From: Macrostomum hystrix
Lineage: Eukaryota > Platyhelminthes > Macrostomidae
Length of the DNA stretch: 64,000 nt
Reading direction: 5' to 3'
NCBI GenBank assembly: GCA_950097015.1
Contig: CATNEN010000038.1
Coordinates: forward strand, 33,628,501 to 33,692,500
The notes beneath the pieces are model-generated. The model was not told where the DNA came from and did no database searches. It saw nothing but the letters and a program-made list of their open reading frames with translations. This document shows, one piece after another, positions 24,763-38,000 of this stretch (positions within the stretch are counted from its first letter, which is position 1; each line of letters begins with the position of its first letter). A program made the position numbers and the translations under genes.

Positions 24763-24939
24763 ACCAGTGATAAAGGGTAATTGGTCAAGAATTAAGCTTC
24801 ACCAGCTAGTCTCCATTTTTTTATCGGGTTCATTTAGGCTAAAATTTGTGTTTTTTTATCATAAAAATGGGATAAGGACAATAATAGCCTCTCCCGGACA
24901 ATAGTCTGATAGAACAATAGCCAAAGTTGGACATTGGTC

Positions 24940-25870
24940 TGAGGAAATAATAACCACATCTAGACAATAGTATATGGAAACAAGAGCCACATCTAGACAA
25001 TAGTATATGAAAACAATAGCCACATCTAGATGGTAGTCTATGGAAACAAGAGCCACATCTAGATGGTAGTCTATGGAAACAAGAGCCACATCTAGATGGT
25101 AGTCTATGGAAACAATAGCCACATCTAGATGGTAGTCTATGGAAACAATAGCCACATCTAGATGGTAGTCTATGGAAACAATAGCCACATCAAGACAATA
25201 GTCTATGGAAACAATAGCCATATCTAGACAATAGTATATGAAAACAATAGCCACATCTAGATGGTAGTCTATGGAAACAATAGCCACATCTAGATGGTAG
25301 TCTATGGAAACAATAGCCACATCTAGATGGTAGTCTATGGAAACAATAGCCACATCTAGATGGTAGTCTATGGAAACAATAGCCACATCTAGATGGTAGT
25401 CTATGGAAACAATAGCCACATCAAGACAATAGTCTATGGAAACAATAGCCATATCTAGACAATAGTATATGAAAACAATAGCCACATCTAGATGGTAGTC
25501 TATGGAAACAATAGCCACATCTAGATGGTAGTCTATGGAAACAATAGCCACATCTAGATGGTAGTCTATGGAAACAATAGCCACATCAAGACAATAGTCT
25601 ATGGAAACAATAGCCATATCTAGACAATATTATTTGAAACAATAGCCACATCAAGACAATAGTCTATGGAAACAATAGCCATATCTAGACAATATTATTT
25701 GAAACAATGGCCACATCAAGACAATAGTCTATGGCCAGAAACAATAGCCACATCTAGATGGTAGTCTATGGAAACATTAGCCACATCTAGACAATAGTAT
25801 TTGAAAAAATAGCCACATCAAGACAATAGTCTATGGAAACAATGGCCTTATCTAGACAAGAGTCTAAGGA
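24940..25870. repeat. Intergenic minisatellite, 33-bp unit
   Basis: About 27 units of 33 bp contain ACAATAGCCACATCTAGATG and GTAGTCTATGGAA. A minority variant (ACATCAAGACAATAGTCTAT) recurs at intervals and suggests block duplications. It fills the space between EXOSC9 and VPS11 and makes a long open frame on the - strand that is only repeat. Confidence 0.95.
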
Positions 25871-26020
25871 AAGAGCCGTCTCAGGTAGAGATTATTGTGT
25901 TAACATAGACAATATAAGGAAGGAATAATCAAATCTACACATTTCAGTGATCGCTGTTAATAAAAAACCAAATAAATAAAATTCTTCCAACCCCGATCGA
26001 TAGCGTGAGCAACTGTATTC

Positions 26021-29000
26021 ATGGCTCTATCGAGGAGATTTCAGTTCTTTGAAACTAGTCCATTGCGAGACCCCGCCACTGGCGAACCGTTCAATGGTCT
26101 GGCCAACATTGACAGCATCTGTTGCTGGTCCTCCGGTCACGGCTTTTTGACTTTTGGCGACAAGAACGGCTTCGTACACCTAGTTGGTCGTCGATCCGGC
26201 TCACTGGCTGTTTTCACATTTCGAGCTTTCGACGACTCTACAAATCTGTTGCATCAGTTTGCTCAGCACGACATTCTCATCACTGTTGGCTTAGATCAGG
26301 ACTTTCAAGAGCAGCGCCTGAAAGTCTGGTGCCAGTTGGATAGGCCGGAGTCTGAGGGCGGGCCAGTGTGCTCCAGGGTGATGCGGATAGCCGTGGATCC
26401 TTCAACCTTATCCCAGCAGCAGCCGCAAATGCCGCCGCCGTTTCTCACCTGCCTGACTGCGCACGAGAATCTCAGCTGCATGCTACTCGGCTTCAGCACC
26501 GGTGTTGTGCAGCTGCACCGGGGCGACGTGAAGAAAGAGCGTCACAGCCGGTGTCGTGTCATCTTAGAAACCGATAGGCCAATCACTAATCTGCACTGCA
26601 AGGTTGTGCATGTGCTTTTGTTTGTTTACAAATGTTTTGCCTAAATCACTCTTTCCAATTTTTTACCTTTTAGGTGTCGGAAAATCGAGAAACTACGGTA
26701 TTCGCCACTACAGAGAAGGCCGTGTTCGCTTTGGTAGTAACGGCTAAAGATCACGTGACCAAGGTGTGCCTTGAATCCGGTTTCGGCGCCGCGCCCTGCT
26801 GCACCTGCCTGTCAGAGAGTGACCCGGATCCGCAGCTAGTCGTAGCTGATAGATCTGTAGCCTATTTCTACAATATGGACGGTCGTGGCGCTTGCACCGC
26901 CTTTGATATGGAAATTGAGCAGGTAAGCCTCTTTGCATATAAACTTATGCTGCCCTTCAAAACTGCTATTGGGCTAGCTTTTCAAATAGTATGGTTGACT
27001 AGCGGGATACCCCCTTAGGAAAATATTAACAAACAACAGAAATATGTTTATAATATACTATTTAACTGAACACAAAAGTCAAATGCGCAAGGGTACAGTT
27101 ACATTTTTTCTTTCGATTTAATCTACAAGTCGTTTCATAGAATACACTTGCTGCCAAAATATGATTTTAAGTATAACTACGAGTATTTGTTATTTATATT
27201 AAAAAACAAGTAACTTATCGAAACCAAATATATTATTGCAGTCATTATTTCTAATTTTCCTACTTATTCCTTTATGATAAGTTTTAAAAGTCTCAATTCT
27301 CTTATTCATTCATCCTTTTCGCAATCTCAAAATAACTATAAAAAATAAGTATGGGCACTGCACACATGCATCAGTTCATGTGTTTGGAAATGTAATTAGG
27401 CATCTTTTAAATGGAACACCTATAAAAATCTAACTTATCAGTTTTTTTTTATATTCTTAGATGAACCCTCGCCTTAAATTGCCTATAAAAATGTTATGTG
27501 TATTACTAGATAGATATATATACAGTCAATTTTAAACAATAATTAGAAATTAGAAATCAGAAGCGCTAGATCTTTATTGTACCTTGGCGGTCCTAAAACA
27601 TTTCTAGACGTACTCCGAGTCCCTAATCCCCAAAAAATAAAATAGTAAGTTTTAAATTAGTATATCGAAGTAGCATATCTAGCCCATTGCCCCTATCCCG
27701 TCTAATATGCTTTATATTCAGGAGACTATTAAAGATTATAAACCCACCGTAAGTTGATGTCAATTACATCGTTTCCGTCTAAAGCTCACCTGTAACATTT
27801 TAGTTTCAGTTTAGTAATATAGAACTAGCAATTTTCGCTCCCATCATTATAATAATAATTTTAGTATAAAAATATTAAACAATATAATGTACCCACCGTA
27901 AGTAGTTGTCTATTACATCGTTTCTAGTAAATCTAAAGCTCACTCAAAATATTTAATCAACAAGTATTTTAGATTAGTATATAGAACTAGCAATTTTGCC
28001 CCCATCATCTTTATTCTCAGTCTAGTATAACACGTCGTAGTCAACTAGCTTTATATTACACAGCCTTATATCCTTTTCTCTAGCTCCGTTGGTTTCGCAG
28101 CTATCTAGTAGCCCTAGGCAAGCGCGGACAAGGGGCACCAGTTGGTAGTCAACAACAGAAGCAACAGCAGCAACAGCAGCAGCAGACAATGTCCAACGTT
28201 CTGAAGGACACTCACATGCTGACTGTATACGAGCCGAGGCACAAATTCGCCGCCATGTACAATCCATTTAGAGGCGGAGTTCGCGCCGTCCTAGCGGAGT
28301 GGGGCTCGCTGTTGTTGCTAACTGGCGCAGATCGACGGCTTCACTGTCTAACGGAGAAGGACGCGGCCTCTAAAATGGGCATCCTATTTAAAAAGAACAA
28401 TTTCCGATTGGCCATTGATCTTGCCGCCGCAATGCGCTACGACGCTGACGGCATGGCCGAAATCTATAGACAGTATGCTGACTATCTCTATCAGAAGGGC
28501 GACTATGACGGTGCTATACCGGAGTATTGCCGCACTATCGGCTACCTGGAGGCGTCCTATGTTATCAGGAAATTCTTAGACTCCTCTAGGATACACAATT
28601 TAACAGCCTATCTGGAAGCGGTGCACCGGGCTAGGCTAGCTAGCGAGGACCACACCACACTGCTGCTCAACTGCTACAGTAAGCTCAAGGATGAGGCAAA
28701 GCTGACTGCTTTCTTGGAGTCTGCCGACACAGCCTTTGACGCTGATACTGCTATTCGAGTGAGAGTCTTTTTAGTAACTAAATCATTTATGGATATGTAA
28801 CACAAATGAATGTAATTGTGTAATAGCTTATTGCGCAACATGTAAACTATTCAAGATAAAAATTATATCAGCCAATCAAGTCGACGGTAGGGTACGGAAA
28901 CTAATCTATTATCACACAAACAATCATAATGGCAGATAACAGCCAATCATATTGGCAGATAACAACCAATCATATTGGCAGATAGCAGCCAAGCATAATG

Positions 29001-32000
29001 ACAGATAACAGCCAATCATAATGGCCAGATAACAGCCAATCATAATGGCAGATAACAGCCAATCATAATGGCAGATAACAACCAATCATATTGGCAGATA
29101 GCAGCCAAGCATAATGACAGATAACAGCCAATCATAATGGCAGATAACAGCCAATCACAATGAAAGATAACAGCCAATCATAATTGCTGAAAACAGCCAA
29201 TCACAATCGATAGAATAGCAACCGATAAAAACTTGTTAAAAACTGCCAATCAGATCAGGATGTACCTGACCATCACAATGATGTAAATTAGATAAATGAT
29301 CAGGATGTGTAGACAACAGTGAATCTAAGCAGGTAACCAAAGGGATAACATTGCCTTTTAAACACTGCCCCGTGCACCAGGTACTCCGTCAGGCGGGCTT
29401 CGGTAAGCAGGCCCTAGCTCTAGCTGATCGCTTTGGCAAGCACGAATGGCACCTGAAGATTCAATTGTGCGATTTGGCCCAGCACTCGGCCGCGCTGGCT
29501 TACATGTCCGGCCTGCCAGCTACTGAGGCTATGCATAATATGCGACTCTATGGCCGAGAGCTGCTGGCCGCCTGTCCTGCTGAAACAACCGAGCTGCTCA
29601 AGAAACTCGTTGGCAGTCCGGAGGTAAAATACTCCTACTTCTGACTGAGAGGTCGGGGGTTCGAATTTTAACTCAAGGGAAGCTATTTGTATCCTTAGCT
29701 CTAGACAGTAAGTCTATATATGAGTTTTAGCCGAGTGTTTAGTGCGTTTTAAGACTAATGACATGAAGGTCAGGGATTCGATTCCTGACTCCGCTAGAAC
29801 AATCTGTGTCCATTAGAAAGCTGTAAGCTAAGCTCTAATTTTACTATTTTAATGCCACCCAGGTCTCTGTCGGAGTGGACGAATTGGCTCCCATTTTTGT
29901 GGGTAACCCGCACGATCTGATCGCCATCCTTGAGCACTGCCTCGCGCTGCTAGGCTCGCCCACGGCCAGGCCTCAGCTCACCCAGACACTGCTAGAATTG
30001 TACATTCAAAGCCTGGCCGAGGTAGTCCCGCCCGGGCCAGATAAAAAGCAGCAGAAGCTGTCTAAAGAGGAACGCGAGAAGCGAGCTCTGCAGCTATTGG
30101 AGACGGCATCCGATTGCTATGATAGCGACGCCTTCCTGCTTCGCTGCTACCTGAGCCAGTTCTGGCCTGGTGTTATGCTTCTGTGCGAACGCACCGGTCG
30201 CTACGACCTGCTTCTGCGTCACTACACTGAGCTTGGACAGCACGAGAGCCTGTACAAACTCTGCGAGACTGTCGGTCACCGGCATAAGGATCTGTGGCGA
30301 CAAGCGCTGCTCTACTTTGCCAGGTAATTTGCTCCGGTGTTTTCTGTCACTCTTCATAATGTTCCTGTCCCTTTTTGTCTCATCTCTCCCCTGTCTCATC
30401 CTTCCCCTGTCTTATCTCTCCCCTGCCCCATCTCTCCCCCGTCTATTCTCTCCCCTGTCTCATCTCTCCCGATGTCTCATCTCTCCCCTTTCTTATCTCT
30501 CATCTGTCTTATCTCTCCCATGTCTCATCCCTCCCCTGTCTTATCTCTCCTTTGTCTTATCTCTCCCCTGTCACATCTCTCCCCTGTCACATCTCTCCCC
30601 TGTCACATCTCTCCCCTGTCACATCTCTCCCCTGTCACATCTCTCCCCTGTCTCATCTCTTCCCTGTTTCATCTCTCGATCCTTGTTTCATCTCTCCCCT
30701 CTCAAACCTCTCCCCTGTCACATCTCTCCCCTCTCTAACCTCTCCCCTGTCTTATCTCTCCCATGTCTCATCCCTCCCCTGTCTTATCTCTCCTTTGTCT
30801 TATCTCTCCCCTGTCACATCTCTCCCCTGTCACATCTCTCCCCTGTCACATCTCTCCCCTGTCACATCTCTCCCCTGTCTCATCTCTTCCCTGTTTCATC
30901 TCTTGATCCTTGTTTCATCTCTCCCCTCTCTAACCTCTCCCCTGTCACATCTCTCCCCTCTCTAACCTCTCCCCTGTCTCATCTCTCCCGATGTCTCATC
31001 TCTCCCCTTTCTTATCTCTTATCTGTCTTATCTCTCCCATGTCTCATCCCTCCCCTGTCTTATCTCTCTTTTGTCTTATCTCTCCCCTGTCTCATCTCTC
31101 CCGATGTCTCATCTCTCCCCTTTCTTATCTCTTATCTGTCTTATCTCTCCCATGTCTCATCCCTCCCCTGTCTTATCTCTCCTTTGTCTTATCTCTCCCC
31201 TGTCTCATCTCTCCCGATGTCTCATCTCTCCCCTGTCTCATCTCTCCCCTGTCTTATCTCTCTCCTGTCTTATCTCTCTCCTGTCTTATCTCTCCTTTGT
31301 CTTATCTCTCCCAGTCTCATCTCTCCCATGTCTATTCTCTCCCATGTCTATTCTCTCCCATGTCTATTCTCTCCCATGTCTTATCCCTCCCAGTCTCATC
31401 TCTCCCCTGCGTTTCCAACTCCCTCTAAATATGTAACTTTCTTTCCTTCTGCTAATCTATCTTTACTAGGTCTTCTGTTCTCTATTAGCTTTCAAATGAT
31501 ATCTTTCATTATTTGTCAGCCGCAGTTTAAATAGCTAGTTGCAATCCACTCCCCCCCCAACTGAATCAGGTCCGATAAGCCAGACGCTCAGCAGTACCTG
31601 GCCAGGGTGCTGCAGTACATGCGCAGCACTGGCCTAATGTCGCCGCTGGCCATTGTTAGCCTATTGTGCGCGCATACCCAGGCCACGATTGGCGCTGTCT
31701 CCGAATTCCTAGTCGGTCATCTGCGCGACGAAGCCGCCCAGGCTGAAGCTGACGAGCTCGTCGTGGAGCAGGCGCGTTCCCGAACGCAGGCAATTCAGCG
31801 CCAGATGGAGGAGCTACAGATGCAGCCGAAAGTGTTTCAAAATCAGCGCTGCAGCATCTGTCACTCCCAGTTGGACATACCGTCTGTGCACTTCCTGTGC
31901 GATCACAGTTTTCATTTGCACTGTTTTCAAAGCTTCAGCGAGACTGAAACAGAGTGTCCGAATTGCTCGGCGGAGAATCGCGAAGCACTGGAGGCTGTCT

Positions 32001-35000
32001 CGGTAATTGCTACGATTCGTTTTCTTATCTTTCTATGTTTCTTGTTTCTTAAGTAGAATTTAACCTCTTTAAGTGTAGAACTTTCCTCAGATTCAGTATA
32101 AAAGCTTTCCACCACTTAGATGTTAAGTTTTGTTTTGCTTAAAGCCTCGAGAAGTATCCATTTTATCTATGGAATTTTCCACTGTTTTATCTATGGGAAT
32201 TTCCACTGTTCCATTTATAGAAATTCCTACTGTTTTATCTATGGGAATTTCCGCTGTTCCATTTATAGAAATTCCTACTGTTTTATCCAAGGACAACTTA
32301 ATAACTCCTGTTCGAGTTATTAAGTTGTCCTTGGTTTTATCTAAGGAAATTTCCGCATTTTATCTATAGAATTTTCCACTGTTTTACCCGGTTGCCAAAA
32401 AAAGTTGAATGGGCCACATTTTTTGGCCCACTAGTGGGCCAAAGTTTGGTTCTGAGCGGCCCACAGAAAGCCCACATTGACCCACGCTGACCCAGAAAGT
32501 GTTTAATGGCAGACACCGGGTCACACGGCGGCTCATACGGAGGCCCGTACAGGCCCGTACACGGCGGCCCACACAGGCCCATAAACGGCGGCCCTTACAG
32601 GCCCATACACGGCGGCCCATACAGGCCCGTACACGGCGGCCCATACAGGCCCATACACGGCGGCCCATTTTGGCTTGTATACACTGGCCCTTGATGGCCC
32701 ATATTGGCCCACAAATACTGCCACATATACCGGCCCACATTGGCCCACACATACTGGCCCATATTGGCCCACATATACTGCCACATATACTGGCCCATAT
32801 TGGCCCACATATACTGGCCCATATTGGCCCACATATGCTGCCACATATACTGGCCCATATTGGCCCACATATACTGGCCCATATTGGCCCACATATGCTG
32901 GCCCATATTGGCCCACATATACTGGCCCATATTGGCCCACATACGCTGGTTCATATTGGCCCACATATACTGGCCCATATTGGCCCACATATGCTGGCCC
33001 ATATTGGCTCACATATACTGGCCCATATTGGCCCACATATACTGGCCCATATTGGCCCACATATACTGACCCATATACTGGCCCATATTGGCCCACATAT
33101 ACTGGCCCATATTGGCCCACATATGCTGCCACATATACTGGCCCATATTGGCCCACATATACTGGCCCATATTGGCCCACATATGCTGCCACATATACTG
33201 GCCCCTATAGGTAGGCGAATGACGTTTTTTTGGAAATCTGACGTCCTGGCTGCGTAACTTGACGTCATATTTCATAATTTTCGCAATAGCGTCAGATTTT
33301 GCATCAGAATTGCGTCAGATTTTGCGTGATGAAATCTGACGCGTCATGAAATTGAATAAAAAGTAAGTTAAAATGATTGTTTTGATATGCGCTAGAATTT
33401 AGTACAGTATTAAGTTCCTATAAGTAAATACAGCCACGTTATTCAGGGTGAGAAATGTGACGCGTGCAATGAAAAATGACGCGAGTTACGCTGAATGACT
33501 CGAAAATTAAAACAAAATCACGCGCAATTTTAAATCGCCAATTGTTGCGACTTGCGAAGCTGTTGCAAATATTATTGTGTTATTTGAAACTAGTTGTTCG
33601 TTTGTTGGACTACAAAATGTACAGTGCGCTAAGAAGCTTTAGAATTTGAGGAGATCAAGTTTTAATTGATTTTGCAATTTATTTGAATGACACTAAATAT
33701 TATAGATAGTATGTATAAATTAATACATACCTGTGCTGTATATTCCTGTATACTCATACTGTCAAATGTGTTGAGCCAATGTAATTAAGAGATAAATATT
33801 TACTCTTTATTTACTAAATGGAAACTCAATTATCCAAGATTGATTTGTAGGCAGGCGTTTGGTCACATGCCAATCTATTTTACTGTAGGCCTACTTTTGT
33901 ATGTTAGGCCTATGTATGCCATGTCTATGCTATTGTAAAGTGAAGTATTATATCTGCAAAGCCAAAGATTTATTATGTTTAAGTCTAACTAGGTAGCTAT
34001 ATAGTAAGATGGTCAAAGCTTATCTTATATTCTTATATTATCCATCTTGTATTATTGATGTTGAGATAATAAATATAAGAATAAGTGATATAAGATATTG
34101 ACCATCTTATAGGCTATTAAGATAGTCAACATTATCCTAACTATTGACTAATACTAAACTCAATATCTGTATCCTATGGCAACATAGTATATAATTACTA
34201 GAGATGGAATGAATAGTTTATGAAAATGAATACAAAAAATGGAATATTTAGGTTCATATTTTCCAAATACAATACAAATACAAATATGAAATAGTATCAC
34301 TGTCAACTGTCAACAATTATATACAATAACTCATTTATATAATACTCATATCATATACTATATCACCTATTATGCTAGCAAACTGCTTTGTGAAAAGTTT
34401 AGGTATAGCCTAAATATATAAGACATAGAGATATAGCACAAAAATACTTATATCATGCTACTGATTATATAATCATATGATCAGTTACAACATGTCAATG
34501 CTATTTTCCACTCTAGTCTCAACATGCCTTATAGTCTTGTACACCTAAGTGACCCAACTAAATTCCTTTCTTTTGGGATAATTCACCATGTGAACTATTC
34601 ATTTTTGTTAAAACAGATATCTTACATAATTCCTAATACTAAATATAGATACAAATTGGAAAAATAGGCAGATATCAGAATACTGGAATATAGAATATCA
34701 AATATTTGTTCCATCTTTGATAATTACTCTGTTATATCTCTTTTTTGTATTCCATTTGTGACTTAGTTTTTAGATTATATTAAATTTTCATCTAGATAAA
34801 TTATAGAATGCTTCTAAAAATATTGCCCAACTTTGCTCAACATAAATCCCTAAACTTTTTGTTAGGCCTTTGTTTAAAGCTTAATTTTAATAAAGATTTA
34901 CAGTATTTGTTAAATATAGGGTCTTTATATAGTAAATAAATATATATATATATAGCTTGCTTAAAAATATACATTTTCAGGTTGACTTCTATGTTGGCTG

Positions 35001-38000
35001 CTGGTAATAGCCAGCATGCTCCACAGTCCAGTGAGCCTACCACTGGGACTTGTGTGCCTCAACTTCCAAGCAAATTGATTTCTTTGTCAGATGCAAGCAT
35101 TGGTATTGGCCAGCATGCTCCACAGTCCAGTGAGCCAACCACTGGTTCTTGTGTGCCTCAAGTTCCAAGCAAATTAAGTTCTTTGTCAGATGCAAGCATT
35201 GGTATTGGCCAGCATGCTCCACAGTCCAGTGAGCCTACCACTGGTTCTTGTGTGCCTCAACTTCCAAGCAAATTGATTTCTTTGTCAGATGCAAGCATTG
35301 GTATTGGCCAGCATGCTCCACAGTCCAGTGAGCCTACCACTGGGACTTGTGTGCCTCAACTTCCAAGCAAATTGATTTCTTTGTCAGATGCAAGCATTGG
35401 TATTGGCCAGCATGCTCCACAGTCCAGTGAGCCTACCACTGGTTCTTGTGTGCCTCAACTTCCAAGCAAATTAAGTTCTTTGTCAGATGCAAGCATTGGT
35501 ATTGGCCAGCATGCTCCACAGTCCAGTGAGCCTACCACTGGGACTTGTGTGCCTCAACTTCCAAGCAAATTGATTTCTTTGTCAGATGCAAGCATTGGTA
35601 TTGGCCAGCATGCTCCACAGTCCAGTGAGCCTACTACTGGGACTTGTGTGCCTCAACTTCCAAGCAAATTAAGTTCTTTGTCAGATGCAAGCATTGGTAT
35701 TGGCCAGCATGCTCCACAGTCCAGTGAGCCTACTACTGGGACTTGTGTGCCTCAACTTCCAAGCAAATTAAGTTCTTTGTCAGATGCAAGCATTGGTATT
35801 GGCCAGCATGCTCCACAGTCCAGTGAGCCTACTACTGGGACTTGTGTGCCTCAACTTCCAAGCAAATTAAGTTCTTTGTCAGATGCAAGCATTGGTATTG
35901 GCCAGCATGCTCCAGAGTCCAGTGAGCTAACCACTGGTTCTTGTGTGCCTCAAGTTCCAAGCAAATTAAGTTCTTTGTCAGATGCAAGCATTGATATTGG
36001 CCAGCATGCTCCACAGTCCAGTGAGCCAACCACTGGTTCTTGTGTGCCTCAACTTCCAAGCAAATTAAGTTCTTTGTCAGATGCAAGCATTGGTATTGGC
36101 CAGCATGCTCCACAGTCCAGTGAGCCTACCACTGGGACTTGTGTGCCTCAACTTCCAAGCAAATTAAGTTCTTTGTCAGATGCAAGCATTGGTATTGGCC
36201 AGCATGCTCCACAGTCCAGTGAGCCTACCACTGGTTCTTGTGTGCCTCAAGTTCCAAGCAAATTAAGTTCTTTGTCAGATGCAAGCATTGATATTGGCCA
36301 GCATGCTCCACAGTCCAGTGAGCCTACCACTGGTTCTTGTGTGCCTCAACTTCCAAGCAAATTAAGTTCTTTGTCAGATGCAAGCATTGGTATTGGCCAG
36401 CATGCTCCACAGTCCAGTGAGCCTACATTTAATGAGAATGACCTGCTTATTTCAAAGTTTCAAGGCAAAATTCATCAGGATTCACTTGCACAGGCTTCAG
36501 ATGCATTAGCAATTGACTTGCTCAATGAACTTAATTCTGCTTGCTATGTCTTGGGCACACATGCAGGCTCAGCATCTGATTGTTCCATCGCCACAAACAA
36601 TGGAGCTGATGAAAATTTTCTTTCCATGCTAGAAAGTGCCAATGAATGTCTGGCTGGTCATGTTGAATCTGCAAGTGAAGAACCTGACTTACATCAGGTT
36701 CCAGTTTTATCCGATCTAAATGGCTCTTCTAATCGCGGTTGCAGTTATGTGTGCTACTTGGATCCAAATCATATTATCAACCAATCAAGAATTGCTGAAC
36801 ATTTTGAAAGGCACCACTTTGGAGAAAACATGATAAAGAGTAGTAGTGAAATTCGCCAAGAGCTATATCGGCACAACAAAGTTTTCATTCAGTCTGCTTC
36901 AATGGCTACATCAAAAATGGCACATGTGGTTGAAGAGCCAGTTAAGCAAGCTCGTGAAAGGCAAGGAAGTGATTTCATTTGCCCCTTTGATCAGTCGCAT
37001 CGAATTTCAAAGTCTCGGTTTACTGAACATTTTCAACGTCGCCATATGGGTGAATTTGTTCCAAGTGAGCGAAAGAAGGCCATTGAGTTGGCTAAAGCGT
37101 TGACCAGTGAGCAAGCAGAAGCTCCAAGCTCATCAAATGGCGACTGTCCACTTTGCCATCTACCATTTGCTTATATGGTAAGCCATCTTCGATTTTGGCA
37201 TGAACTCCAAATCTCAGATGCACACGAATTGCTAAAAGAAGAAAAGAAAAAAGTAGTCATTAAGCAAGTCCAAGAAAGTTGGGAAGAAAAAGCTAAGAAA
37301 AAAGAAGCCCTGAAGCCTGTAACTGTCAAGCCAACTAGCACGCCAGCCACTGTGCCAACTTTAACAGACTTTGAAGCAAACTTACGAACTTATTTAGGTA
37401 CGAAGAAGGCTGAAAGCACATCCCAGCAGATGAGACAAGCTTTGCGTGCTATCATGAACTATATCCAGACTGACAACCTAATAGATGTTATCACTGAATC
37501 AAATCGAAGTGCTATTACTGCTTTCTTGACTGAGAAGAGTGATAAATTTGCTGATGCATGCAAGCCATATGTTGCGGCATTAGTTCGTCTGGGCGAGTAT
37601 TTAAAGACGAAGTTCAATAAACTAATTACTGAATTGGAACTGACTGCCGAATTGGACTCTTTTAAAATAGCTAGCGCTTGCTATGGAAAGTCTCGTAACC
37701 AAGACAAAAAGCGTGCAGAAATAGCTCGACGGCTCAAATTAGATCGATTCATACTTCATTCAGATGAACTCCAGGCAGTATTTAATGTGATACAAGAGTT
37801 TAAAGCCAAAGCTGAGGACGATCTTGACTCTGAAGAGTGTGTAATATTTCTAGGCTTGAATTTTACCATTTCTCCACAAGGCGCAAATCGTCCTGATGTA
37901 GTTTCGAAAGCAAAAGTTAGCGAATTTCTGCAGTGGAAGAATGACATTAACATGGATCCTGCCGCATTCTTTGAAGTTCACGAGCACAAGACAGCAGAAG

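Noticed and set aside
24859-25617. 252-residue - strand frame of 11-residue repeats
   Set aside because: Product of the 33-bp intergenic minisatellite.
30170-31534. 454-residue + strand frame of Ser/Leu/Pro/Cys repeats
   Set aside because: It reads through the CT-rich minisatellite of a VPS11 intron, out of frame with the flanking exons.
32499-33268. Several frames of His/Ile/Gly/Pro or Tyr/Gly/Gln repeats, also at 43204-43681 and 52044-52875
   Set aside because: All are frames through the GGCCCA/TGGGCC subterminal arrays of transposon A.
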